This document shows, piece after piece, positions 6,261 through 14,246 of a DNA stretch of 41,541 nt (position 1 is the stretch's first letter; every line of letters begins with the position of its first letter). The DNA comes from Sphaerimonospora mesophila NBRC 14179 = JCM 3151 (lineage in GTDB: Bacteria; Actinomycetota; Actinomycetes; Streptosporangiales; Streptosporangiaceae). The position numbers were made by a program, and so were the translations under genes. Under the pieces are notes generated by a model, which saw only the letters and a list, made by a program, of their open reading frames with translations, ran no database searches and was not told the DNA's origin. Location: assembly GCA_001552515.1 (NCBI GenBank), contig BCRI01000059.1, forward strand, positions 1 through 41,541. Direction: 5' to 3'.

Positions 6261-7577
6261 GTGGAGCCGATCCAACGTCGCAACCTCCTCCGGGGAGGCT
6301 CCCTCATTCTCGTCGCCGGCATGGTCAGCGCGTGCGGCGTCTTCGGCGGAACCTCCGGCGGGACCGACTCCCCGGGGTCGGCTTCCGGATCCGGTCCGGT
6401 CTCCCTGGAGTTCTGGACGATCAACCTCAAAGAGGGCTACACGCCGTACATCGAAGGGGCGATCAGCCGCTACGAGCAGGACAACCCGGGCACCACGATC
6501 AAGTGGGTCGACATCCCGGACTTCGAGCAGACCCAGAGCAAGCTGCTGGCCGCGATCAGCGGCGGAGCCACCCCCGACGTCGTCAACATGACGCCGTTCA
6601 TCCTGCCGAAGTTCGCCGCCACCGGCGCCGTGTACTCACTCGACGAGCTGACCCCCGACACCGCGTCGATCGCCGCCGAGTACAACCCGGGGCTCTGGGA
6701 CGCGGGCGTGATCGACGGCAAGCCGTACGCTATCCCGTTCTACGGCAGCGTCTCCGCCCTGATCTACAACACCGAGCTGTTCGGCAAGGCCGGGCTCGAC
6801 CCCGACAAGCCGCCGGCGAACTGGGACGAGGTCTTCGCGGCCGCCAAGAAGATCCACGAGAAGACCGGCGCCTCGGGGTTCGTGCAGACCCTGGACGACT
6901 TCGACGACGCGGGGAACCCGTCCGACATCCTGGCCGGCCAGGCGGGCGCCCCCCTGCTGTCCCCCGACGGGAAGAAGGCCGCCTTCGCCACCCCCGAGGC
7001 CGTGGCCCACCTGGAGCAGTACGCCACCGGGGTCAAGGAGGGCTGGATCGATCGCACGTCGGTCAACGGCGGCGTCATGGACGGCGCCAAGGTTCTCGCC
7101 CAGGGCAAGACCGCGATGGTCTTCCTCGGGCCGTGGATCCTGCGCTGGCTCGAGGACAACACCGACGCCGAGACCTTCAAGAAGTTCCGGGTCGCCGTGC
7201 ACCCCGAGGGCGCCGGCGGCGCGGCCAACGGCTTCCTCCAGCACTTCGCCATCCCCAAGGCGAGCAAGAACCCCAAGCAGGCGCTCGACTTCGCCCGCTA
7301 CTTCAGCTCGACCGTGCTCGAACTCGCCAAGCAGGCGCCGGTGCTGCCCGGAGTGGAGTCCATCGCCGAGGACCCCTACTTCCAGTCGACTCCCGAGACG
7401 AAGGTGATCGTCGAGCAGGAGGTCAAGTTCTACTGGCCGAAGCATCCGGCCGTGGCCGAGCTGTTCGCCGCACTGCGCACCGAGTTCCAGGCGGCGCTGC
7501 TCGGCGACAAGACCTCCGAGGCCGCGCTCCAGGACGCGGCGCGTGAGTGGGATCGGATCCTCGCGAATGGCCAGTGA
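6261..7577 (+). CDS. Sugar-binding lipoprotein of ABC importer (family 1 solute-binding protein)
   Basis: 438 residues from GTG 6261, preceded by AAAGGAG at six bases. The N-terminus has RRNLLRG, a twin-arginine-like pair, and a lipobox ending MVSAC with C25 as the lipid-bearing residue. A Gly/Ser/Thr linker is followed by the family core: LEFWTIN, ISGGATPDVVNM, YAIPFYGS, NTELFGKAGLDPDKPPANWDE and GKTAMVFLGPWI. Such proteins capture mono- or oligosaccharides outside the membrane and pass them to MalF/MalG permeases, which follow immediately. No ATPase is in the operon, so a shared MsiK-like ATPase encoded elsewhere is likely, as is usual in actinomycetes. Confidence 0.95.
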   Translation: MEPIQRRNLLRGGSLILVAGMVSACGVFGGTSGGTDSPGSASGSGPVSLEFWTINLKEGYTPYIEGAISRYEQDNPGTTIKWVDIPDFEQTQSKLLAAISGGATPDVVNMTPFILPKFAATGAVYSLDELTPDTASIAAEYNPGLWDAGVIDGKPYAIPFYGSVSALIYNTELFGKAGLDPDKPPANWDEVFAAAKKIHEKTGASGFVQTLDDFDDAGNPSDILAGQAGAPLLSPDGKKAAFATPEAVAHLEQYATGVKEGWIDRTSVNGGVMDGAKVLAQGKTAMVFLGPWILRWLEDNTDAETFKKFRVAVHPEGAGGAANGFLQHFAIPKASKNPKQALDFARYFSSTVLELAKQAPVLPGVESIAEDPYFQSTPETKVIVEQEVKFYWPKHPAVAELFAALRTEFQAALLGDKTSEAALQDAAREWDRILANGQ

Positions 7578-7589
7578 GCGAGTGGGCCT

Positions 7590-8522
7590 GTGAACGACTC
7601 GGCACTCGAGACGCGGCGTGGCCGCGCCGCCCGTCGAGCGCGGCCGGGACGGACGTGGCGCACGGTCAGGGACTCGCGGTGGGGATGGCTGCTCGCCGTC
7701 CCCGCCGTGGGGCTGATCGGCGGTTTCGTCCTCTACCCCGCCCTCAACACCCTGCTCTACAGCTTCACCGACTTCAACGGCCTCACCCCCGCCTCATGGG
7801 TGGGGATGCGGCAGTACACCACGCTCGCGACGGACCCCGTCTTCCACCGGACGCTGCTGAACTCCGCGCTCATCACGGTGGTGGTGACCGTCCTGCTCGT
7901 CTGCCTGCCGCTGCCTGTGGCGTACTGGATCCACCGCGGCATCCCGTTCCGCCGGTTCTTCCGCACCGTGCTCTACCTGCCGGTGGTCGTGCCGATCATC
8001 GTCTCCTCGGTGGCGTGGAAGTGGATGCTCGACGAGGGCGGCCTGGTCAACCACGTCCTCCTCACGCTGGGGATCGTCGACGAGCCGGTCTCCTGGCTCT
8101 CCGATCCCGGCTGGGCGATCTGGTCGGTGGCCGGGGTGATCGTGTGGCGGGCGTTCGGCATCTACCTGCTGATCTACCTGGCCGGGCTGTCCACGCTGCC
8201 GGACGAGCACTTCGAGGCGGCCGCCATCGACGGGGCCGGGCACGTACGGACGTTCGCGAACATCGTCGTGCCGCAGCTGCGCGGCTCGATCGTGCTGAGC
8301 TCCGTCATCGCCTTCGTCGCGGCCATGCGCACCTTCGACGAGATCTACGTCCTGACCGGAGGCGGTCCGGTGAACGCCAGCAAGAACACCGCGTACTACA
8401 TCTGGGAGTCGGCCTTCTCGTTCTTCAAGTTCGGGTACGGCAGCGCGATGGCGGTGGTGCTCCTCGTCATCGTCCTCGGCCTCGTCCTGCTCGGGCTGCG
8501 CCTGGCGAAGGGGGCACGATGA
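7590..8522 (+). CDS. Sugar ABC transporter permease, MalF type
   Basis: 310 residues from GTG 7590, twelve bases after the binding protein. The basic N-terminus precedes about six membrane segments, starting with WLLAVPAVGLIGGFVLYPALNTL. The EAA loop that docks the ATPase reads EAAAIDGAGHVRTFANIVVPQL. The TGGGPVNASKNTAYYIWE segment near the C-terminus is typical of MalF/UgpA. The stop overlaps the next start as ATGA, so the two permeases are translationally coupled and form a heterodimer. The ribosome site is weak. Confidence 0.94.
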   Translation: MNDSALETRRGRAARRARPGRTWRTVRDSRWGWLLAVPAVGLIGGFVLYPALNTLLYSFTDFNGLTPASWVGMRQYTTLATDPVFHRTLLNSALITVVVTVLLVCLPLPVAYWIHRGIPFRRFFRTVLYLPVVVPIIVSSVAWKWMLDEGGLVNHVLLTLGIVDEPVSWLSDPGWAIWSVAGVIVWRAFGIYLLIYLAGLSTLPDEHFEAAAIDGAGHVRTFANIVVPQLRGSIVLSSVIAFVAAMRTFDEIYVLTGGGPVNASKNTAYYIWESAFSFFKFGYGSAMAVVLLVIVLGLVLLGLRLAKGAR

Positions 8523-9367
8523 GAGCGGCACCTCGCGGCGCGTTCGGCCCGATCTCCCGTACGGTCGTCGTCGCCATCCTGGGCATCGCGTCGGTGGTGG
8601 CGGTCGGTCCGATGCTGTGGCTGGTCTCCACCTCGTTCAAGGACCGGGGCGACGTCTTCGCCGTGCCGCCCGAGTTCATCCCGGCCGACCCCACCCTGGA
8701 CAACTACGCCTACGTCTGGGGCCAGGCCGACGTCCAGCAGTACTTCGTGAACAGCCTCCTCGTGTCGGCCGGCACGGTGCTGCTCAACGTCTCCGCCGCG
8801 GCGCTGCTCGGCTTCGCCCTGGGCCGGTTCCGCTTCAGGGGGCGGCGGCTGCTGTTCCTGCTCGGGCTCAGCACGATGGTGATCCCCTTCCCCGCGATCA
8901 TGCTGCCGCTGTTCGTCGCGACCAAGGAGATGGGCCTCACCGACAACCTGCTCGGGATCATCATCCCGACGGCCGCGATCAACCTGTGGCTGTCGGTCTA
9001 CATCCTGCGGGAGGCGTTCGGCGGGCTGCCCGACGAGCTGGAGGAGGCCGCCGTCATCGACGGCTGCTCCCCCGCCAGGCTCCTCTTCCGCGTCATGCTG
9101 CCGCTGGTCAAGGCGCCGCTGGCCACCTCGGCGATCCTCGTCTTCACCCTCACCTGGAGCGAGTTCCTCTGGCCCCTGGTCATCATGCGCGACCACGCCA
9201 AGTTCACGATCTCGGTCGGGCTGCAGTACTTCATGTCGACGCTGACCTCCAACTGGCACCACATCGCGGCCATCGCGGTGATCGCCTCCCTGCCCGTCGT
9301 GGTGATCTTCCTGGTGCTGCAGCGTTACTTCTTCTCCGACGTCCTCGCCGGTTCCACCAAGGGATGA
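8519..9367 (+). CDS. Sugar ABC transporter permease, MalG type
   Basis: 282 residues starting in the ATGA overlap with the MalF-type gene. Six membrane segments are expected. SFKDRGDVFAVPPEFIPADPTLDNY after the first segment is a MalG signature. The EAA loop is EEAAVIDGCSPARLLFRVMLPL and FTLTWSEFLWPLV follows in segment five. It ends in the family's typical RYFFSDVLAGSTKG. It overlaps the next gene by four bases, linking uptake directly to catabolism. Confidence 0.95.
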   Translation: MRAAPRGAFGPISRTVVVAILGIASVVAVGPMLWLVSTSFKDRGDVFAVPPEFIPADPTLDNYAYVWGQADVQQYFVNSLLVSAGTVLLNVSAAALLGFALGRFRFRGRRLLFLLGLSTMVIPFPAIMLPLFVATKEMGLTDNLLGIIIPTAAINLWLSVYILREAFGGLPDELEEAAVIDGCSPARLLFRVMLPLVKAPLATSAILVFTLTWSEFLWPLVIMRDHAKFTISVGLQYFMSTLTSNWHHIAAIAVIASLPVVVIFLVLQRYFFSDVLAGSTKG

Positions 9368-10482
9368 GCATCATGAAAGTCACGCGGCTGGAGGCCGTAC
9401 CCGTCTCGGTGCCGTTACGTGAGCCGTTCACCTCGGCGCTCGGGGTCCAGGCGACCTCCGACTACGGCATCGTCATCGCCGAGGCCGACGACGGCACGAT
9501 CGGGCTCGGCGAGATCTCGCTCATCTGGCACGGCAACGGCGCCGCGCTGTGCGACCTGGTCGACCGGTCGCTCGCACCCGTGGTCGTCGGGACCGACCCG
9601 TTCGCGCTGACCCGGTTCCAGGAGGCCGCAGCCGAGACGCTGGCCTTCGGCAGGCACTCCCTGACCGCCGTCGCCGCGGTCGAGACCGCGCTGCTCGACC
9701 TCGCGGGCAAAGCCGCGGGCCGGCCGGTGTACGACCTGCTCGGCGGGCTCGCCCGCGACCGGGTGCCGCTGTCGATGTCGCTGCCGATCGCCCCGCTCGA
9801 CGAGGTGCTCGACCGGGCCCACCGGCTGGTGGGGGCGGGCTTCCGCACGCTGAAGGCCAAGGGCGGCGCCGATCACGACCGCTTGGTGGAGGTCGTCGCC
9901 GCGCTGCGCGCCGAGTTCGGCCCCCGGATCGGCGTCCGCGTCGATCTCAACATGGCCTGCCCGCTGGTCAAGGACGCGCTCCGGCTGATCGGGCGGCTGG
10001 AGCCGTACGACGTGCTGTCGGTCGAGCAGCCGCTGCCGGCCGACGACGTCGAGGGCATGGCCGAGCTGTGCGCCAGGTCCACGGTTCCGATCATGGCCGA
10101 CGAGAGCGTGTGGTCCGTCGGCGACGCCTGGCGGGTCCTGCGTGCGCGTGCCGCCGACATCGTCAACGTCTACGTCCCCGAGGCGGGCGGGCCGACCCGG
10201 GCCAGGCGGATCGCCGACCTGTGCGCGGCCGCCGGTGCGGGTGTGGCCGTGGGCAGCATGCCGGAGCTCGGCATCGGCACCGCTGCCGCCGCCCATCTGG
10301 CCTTCAGCTCGCCGAGGCTCGACCAGCCGAGCGACGTGGCCGGGCACCTCTACCACGCCGACGACGTCGTACGCACCACGCTGACCATCGAGAACGGCTT
10401 CCTGCTGCCGCCCACCGGTCCCGGGCTCGGCGTCGAGCTCGACCGCGACCGGCTCGACGCCTACCGGATCGACCGTTCCTGA
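9364..10482 (+). CDS. Enolase-superfamily dehydratase/racemase-like protein with Lys-to-Tyr change
   Basis: 372 residues starting in an ATGA overlap; a second in-frame ATG lies nine bases on. The capping domain is followed by a barrel with K164-A-K166, metal ligands D194 (VDLN), E221 (VEQP) and D246 (ADES). Spacing matches muconate-lactonizing-type enzymes, but the second general-base Lys at the end of strand six is Y270 (VNVYVPEAGG). Members abstract a proton alpha to a carboxylate, so acid-sugar dehydration or epimerisation is the likely role here, next to FAH and SDR genes. The altered residue argues for changed chemistry. Codon 18 is a rare TTA (9415-9417). Confidence 0.9.
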   Translation: MSIMKVTRLEAVPVSVPLREPFTSALGVQATSDYGIVIAEADDGTIGLGEISLIWHGNGAALCDLVDRSLAPVVVGTDPFALTRFQEAAAETLAFGRHSLTAVAAVETALLDLAGKAAGRPVYDLLGGLARDRVPLSMSLPIAPLDEVLDRAHRLVGAGFRTLKAKGGADHDRLVEVVAALRAEFGPRIGVRVDLNMACPLVKDALRLIGRLEPYDVLSVEQPLPADDVEGMAELCARSTVPIMADESVWSVGDAWRVLRARAADIVNVYVPEAGGPTRARRIADLCAAAGAGVAVGSMPELGIGTAAAAHLAFSSPRLDQPSDVAGHLYHADDVVRTTLTIENGFLLPPTGPGLGVELDRDRLDAYRIDRS

Positions 10483-10546
10483 CGTCCGTTCCCGGCGGCC
10501 GTCTCCGACGACCTTTTCATTCCCTGCGAGCCGGAAGAGAGGATCT

Positions 10547-11380
10547 TTGCGGTATCTCGATTGCAACACCTTCATCGGCCGTCCGTCCGGACACCGGCCG
10601 TACCTCACCCGTGCGGTGACGGCGGCCGGCCTGGTCGCCGAGATGGACCGGGTGGGCGTCCACGACGCTGCCGTCTACCACGCGCTCGCCCATGAGTACG
10701 CCCCGCAGGTCGGCAACGAGCTGCTGCTGCGCGAGCTGGCCGAGGCGCCGGACGGCGTACGGGACCGGCTGCGCCCGGTCGGGGTCGTGCTGCCGCCGCA
10801 CACCGGCGAGATGCCCGAGCCGGAGCCGCTCGTCGCCGGGCTGCTCGGGGCGGGCGTGCGGATGGCGCGGATCTTCCCGTCGTCCGTCATGGCCGGGCAC
10901 CGGTTCTCGCTCGCGCCCTGGTGCTCGGGGGAACTGCTCTCCGCCCTCGAACGCGTGCGCATGCCGCTCGCCGTCGACTTCACCCTGTTCCGGCGGGGTG
11001 AGCCCCCGTGGCGGGAGATCCACGACCTGGCGGAGAACCATCCCGGCCTTCCGGTGATCCTGATGGACGTCCAGGGCCGCAACAACCGGACGCTCTATCC
11101 CCTGCTCAAGCGGTTCGGCAACCTGCACATCCAGTCGGCGGGCTTCAACGTGCACGGGGGGCTCGAGGATCTGTGCCGGCGGTTCGGCGCGCACCGGGTG
11201 GTCTTCGGATCGGGCTATCCGCTGCGGTCGATGGGCGGGGCGCTGCTCCAGCTCCAGCGGGCCGACCTGCCCGCGGCCGACCGCGAGCTGATCGCGTCGG
11301 GCACCCTCACCCGGCTGCTCGCCGACGTGGGCACGGCCGGCCGCGCGAAGGAGAAGGAGGCGATCGGCAATGCGAGCTGA
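10547..11380 (+). CDS. Amidohydrolase-2-fold protein lacking metal ligands (probable pseudoenzyme)
   Basis: 277 residues from TTG 10547 behind AGAGGA. It aligns by eye over its whole length with the next gene's product, but every catalytic position has changed. DxHxH is DCNTF (N7, F9), the histidine after strand five is Asp in LAVDFTL, the next histidine is Asp in ILMDVQG, and FGSD is FGSG. It is therefore unlikely to bind the usual divalent metal. It overlaps the intact homologue by 11 bases, suggesting co-translation and perhaps a hetero-oligomer in which it has a structural or regulatory role. A metal-independent lactonase is an alternative. Confidence 0.82.
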   Translation: MRYLDCNTFIGRPSGHRPYLTRAVTAAGLVAEMDRVGVHDAAVYHALAHEYAPQVGNELLLRELAEAPDGVRDRLRPVGVVLPPHTGEMPEPEPLVAGLLGAGVRMARIFPSSVMAGHRFSLAPWCSGELLSALERVRMPLAVDFTLFRRGEPPWREIHDLAENHPGLPVILMDVQGRNNRTLYPLLKRFGNLHIQSAGFNVHGGLEDLCRRFGAHRVVFGSGYPLRSMGGALLQLQRADLPAADRELIASGTLTRLLADVGTAGRAKEKEAIGNAS

Positions 11381-12188
11381 CTGGCCGCTGGTCGTGGACG
11401 CCCACTGCCACCTCGGCGCGTTCCGCAACTTCCACATCCCCGACAACGACATCGACGGCATGGTCCACGTGATGGACCTGCTCGGCATCGACGTCGCCGT
11501 GGTGGCCGCGCACGCCGGGATCTACGCCGACTACCGCTTCGGCAACGACCAGGTGATGGCCGCCGCGGCGCGGCATCCCGGCCGCGTCCTCGGTTACTGC
11601 TGCATCAACCCCAACTACTCGTCGGAGGTCGCCGGCGAGCTGGAGCGCTGCTTCGCCGACCCGGCCTTCCGCGGCATCAAGCTCCACCCCGAGCTGCACG
11701 GCGACTACCCCCTCGACGGTCCCGCCTACCGGCCGGTCTGGGAGTACGCCGCCGAGCACCGGGTGCCCGTGCTGTCCCACAGCTACTTCGCGGGAGACCC
11801 GCTGGGCGTGTTCGCGGCGCTGGCCGACGAATATCCCACGGTCCCGCTGCTGCTCGGCCACGCCGGGCTCGACTACGGCCTCGACCGGGTCGTCGGCGTG
11901 GTCGCCGAACGCCGGAACATCCACCTCGACCTCACCGGACCCCTGTCCTGGGACGGCGTGGTGGAGTATCTGGTCGGCGAGCTCGGGCCCGACCGTCTGA
12001 TCTTCGGGAGCGACATGCCGTTCATGAACGCGCCGCTGCAACTCGGCGGCTGCGTGTACGCCCGGGTGGACCACGCCGCCAAGGAGCGCATCCTCGGCGC
12101 CAACGCCGCCGCGCTGTTCGGCATCGAGCCGGGCGACCGGCGAGACGCCGCCCTGGCGGAGGTCGGGGAGAGCGGGGCGCCCGCATGA
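11370..12188 (+). CDS. Amidohydrolase-2 family enzyme, intact metal site (possible sugar lactonase)
   Basis: 272 residues from an ATG behind AAGGAGG inside the previous gene's end. The metal-dependent barrel is complete: DAHCH (H12, H14), GIKLHPE, VLSHSYF, LLLGHAG and LIFGSDMPF, the last giving the catalytic Asp. The family includes lactonases and decarboxylases. Next to an SDR, an enolase-superfamily enzyme and an FAH protein, hydrolysis of a sugar lactone is the most coherent role, which is inference. It pairs with the ligand-less homologue upstream and overlaps the SDR by four bases. Confidence 0.9.
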   Translation: MRADWPLVVDAHCHLGAFRNFHIPDNDIDGMVHVMDLLGIDVAVVAAHAGIYADYRFGNDQVMAAAARHPGRVLGYCCINPNYSSEVAGELERCFADPAFRGIKLHPELHGDYPLDGPAYRPVWEYAAEHRVPVLSHSYFAGDPLGVFAALADEYPTVPLLLGHAGLDYGLDRVVGVVAERRNIHLDLTGPLSWDGVVEYLVGELGPDRLIFGSDMPFMNAPLQLGGCVYARVDHAAKERILGANAAALFGIEPGDRRDAALAEVGESGAPA

Positions 12189-12982
12189 CCGGCATGACCG
12201 GCCCGACCGGGTCGGCCGCCCCGACCGGCGGCACGGGCGCCAAGCGGCTGGCCGGGCGCACCGCCCTGGTGACCGGGGCGGCGCGCGGCATCGGCAGGGC
12301 GATCGCCGCCCGGCTGGCCGCCGAGGGCGCCCGGGTGACCGCCTGCGACATCCAGGGCGACCGGCTGGCCGCCGTCGTCACCGGTCTCGGCGCTCACGGC
12401 GAGGTCGAGGCGCTGGCCGCCGACGTCGCCGACCACGAGGCCATGGCCCGGCTGCTGGCCGACCGGGCCGAGCCGTACGACGTGCTGGTGAACAACGCCG
12501 CGATCGCGCCGCGCATCCCTCTGCGCGAGCTGCGCCCGGACGACCTGCGGGAGGTGCTGCGCGTCAACGTCGAGGCGGCCGTGTTCCTGAGCCGGGAGGC
12601 CGGCCGGGCGATGTGCGCCGCCGGTCGCGGCTCCATCGTCAACGTGGCCTCGGTCAACGCGATGCGCGGCCAGCCGGACATGCTGCACTACAACGCGTCC
12701 AAGGCGGCTCTGGTGTCGGCCACCCAGACCCTCGCCGTGGAGTTCGCCGGGCACGGGGTGCGGGTCAACGCGGTCTGCCCCGGCTCCACCTGGACGGAGA
12801 TCTGGGAGGAGGGCGGCTGGGGCGAGGCCGACCGGGCCGCCTTCGCCGAACGCATCCCCCTGGGCAGGTTCGCCAGGCCCGAGGAGATCGCGGCGGTCGT
12901 GGCGTTCCTGGCCGGGGACGACGCCTCCTACGTCACCGGGCACGCGCTGGTCGTCGACGGCGGCCTCACCGTGCGCATGTGA
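12185..12982 (+). CDS. Short-chain dehydrogenase/reductase (SDR)
   Basis: 265 residues starting in ATGA. A 20-residue Gly/Thr-rich leader precedes the Rossmann fold. TGAARGIG (30-37) binds the cofactor and CDIQ at the end of strand two favours NAD. NNAA, S156, Y169 and K173 (YNASK) form the active site. VNAVCPGST and the C-terminal YVTGHALVVDGG are classical. In this operon it probably oxidises a sugar or a keto-deoxy acid. The leader is odd but the ribosome-coupled start fits the upstream overlap. Confidence 0.94.
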   Translation: MTGMTGPTGSAAPTGGTGAKRLAGRTALVTGAARGIGRAIAARLAAEGARVTACDIQGDRLAAVVTGLGAHGEVEALAADVADHEAMARLLADRAEPYDVLVNNAAIAPRIPLRELRPDDLREVLRVNVEAAVFLSREAGRAMCAAGRGSIVNVASVNAMRGQPDMLHYNASKAALVSATQTLAVEFAGHGVRVNAVCPGSTWTEIWEEGGWGEADRAAFAERIPLGRFARPEEIAAVVAFLAGDDASYVTGHALVVDGGLTVRM

Positions 12983-12992
12983 GGGGGAGCCG

Positions 12993-14246
12993 ATGCCCAG
13001 CACGGTGGCCGGGGAACCGCCGGAGAGCTCGATCTTCTGCGGTCCGCTCGACCTGGCCGGAGAGGGGATCGACGCGGTGCTGCGCAACGTGCGCGAGCGC
13101 GCCGGAGTCGACCGGATCGCGCCGGCCGTCGCCTATCACGCGGCCCGCGACGTCCTGCCGCACAATCCCCTGCGCACGGTGGCGGACGGCGGCGCCGGCG
13201 TGTGTTTCGCGCCGGAGTGGGACCGCTACCCGGCGGCGCTGCGCCCGGCGCGCAGCGCGTTCGCGCTGGGCCGCGACCTGCTCGGCGAGCTGTGCGACCG
13301 GGCCGGCGCCCACGGGGCGGGGGTGGACGCGTGGATCGTCTACCTGCACGACGACGGGGACGACGGCGCACGCCCCGGTGTGGTGCGCAACCTGTTCGGC
13401 GACGCCTACCCGCACGTCCTGTGCGCCGCCGATCCGGAGGTCCGCGCCTACGCGGTGGCGCTCACCGAGGACGTCTGCCGCTACCCCGTCGGGACCGTGC
13501 TCGCCGAGGCGCCGCACTGGCTGCCGTTCGACCACGGCCACGGCCACGAGCGCCGCTCTGTCCCGCTGGACCGGACCGCCGCCCTGCTGCTCGGGCTGTG
13601 CTTCTGCGCGCACTGCCGTACGGCCGCTGCCGATCTGGGGGTGCCCGTCCCTGATCTGCTGGCCGCGGCGCGGGCACACGTCGAGGCGTGCCTCACGGGC
13701 GCCGCTCCCCCGGACCGCTCTGCCCGGGCCGTGGCCGCCGCCGGGCTGGGACGCTACCTCGAGGCCCGATGCGCCCGGGCGACGACGCTGATCGCCGAGC
13801 TCGCCTCGGCCGCCGCCCGGTCGGGCGCCGGCTTCCGGCTGATCGACCTGTCCGCCGGCATGCTCGGCTGGGTGGACGGACGCCCCGGCGGCCACTTCGG
13901 CGTCACCGCGACACGTGAGCTGGGCGTGGACCCCGCCGCCGTCGCCGCCACCTGCCCGATCACGACCACTCCGTACGCCCGCGACCCGCTGCGGGTGCGC
14001 GACGAGATCGCGGCGTACCGCGCCGAGGCCGGGCCCGCCGCCCGGCTCGGCGTCGCACTGCGCCCGATGAGCCCCGACTGCGACTCCGCCGAGAACCTGG
14101 CCCGGAAACTCGGCGTCGCCCGTGAACTCCACGTGGACCGCGTGGATTTCTACCACTACGGCCTGAGCCCGCTGGCGGCTCTGGACCGGATCAACGAAGC
14201 GCGCGCCATCGCCTCTCGCCGAACGCACGTCGAGGAGGAACCTTGA
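12993..14246 (+). CDS. Uncharacterised protein, probably a glycosidase-like TIM barrel
   Basis: 417 residues from ATG 12993 (GAGGGGG upstream), without signal peptide. I do not recognise a named family. Alternating VDAWIVYLHDD, HVLCAADPEVRAYAVAL, GTVLAEAPHW and FRLIDLSAG segments suggest a TIM barrel like those of distant glycoside hydrolases. A GHGHER motif (about 182-187) and a LCFCAHC cysteine cluster (about 203-209) are distinctive, the latter recalling CFC..C stretches of uncharacterised glycosidase-like barrels. TGATG overlap couples it to the secreted glycosidase-like gene. A cytoplasmic glycosidase or sugar-binding enzyme is plausible but unproven. Confidence 0.75.
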   Translation: MPSTVAGEPPESSIFCGPLDLAGEGIDAVLRNVRERAGVDRIAPAVAYHAARDVLPHNPLRTVADGGAGVCFAPEWDRYPAALRPARSAFALGRDLLGELCDRAGAHGAGVDAWIVYLHDDGDDGARPGVVRNLFGDAYPHVLCAADPEVRAYAVALTEDVCRYPVGTVLAEAPHWLPFDHGHGHERRSVPLDRTAALLLGLCFCAHCRTAAADLGVPVPDLLAAARAHVEACLTGAAPPDRSARAVAAAGLGRYLEARCARATTLIAELASAAARSGAGFRLIDLSAGMLGWVDGRPGGHFGVTATRELGVDPAAVAATCPITTTPYARDPLRVRDEIAAYRAEAGPAARLGVALRPMSPDCDSAENLARKLGVARELHVDRVDFYHYGLSPLAALDRINEARAIASRRTHVEEEP

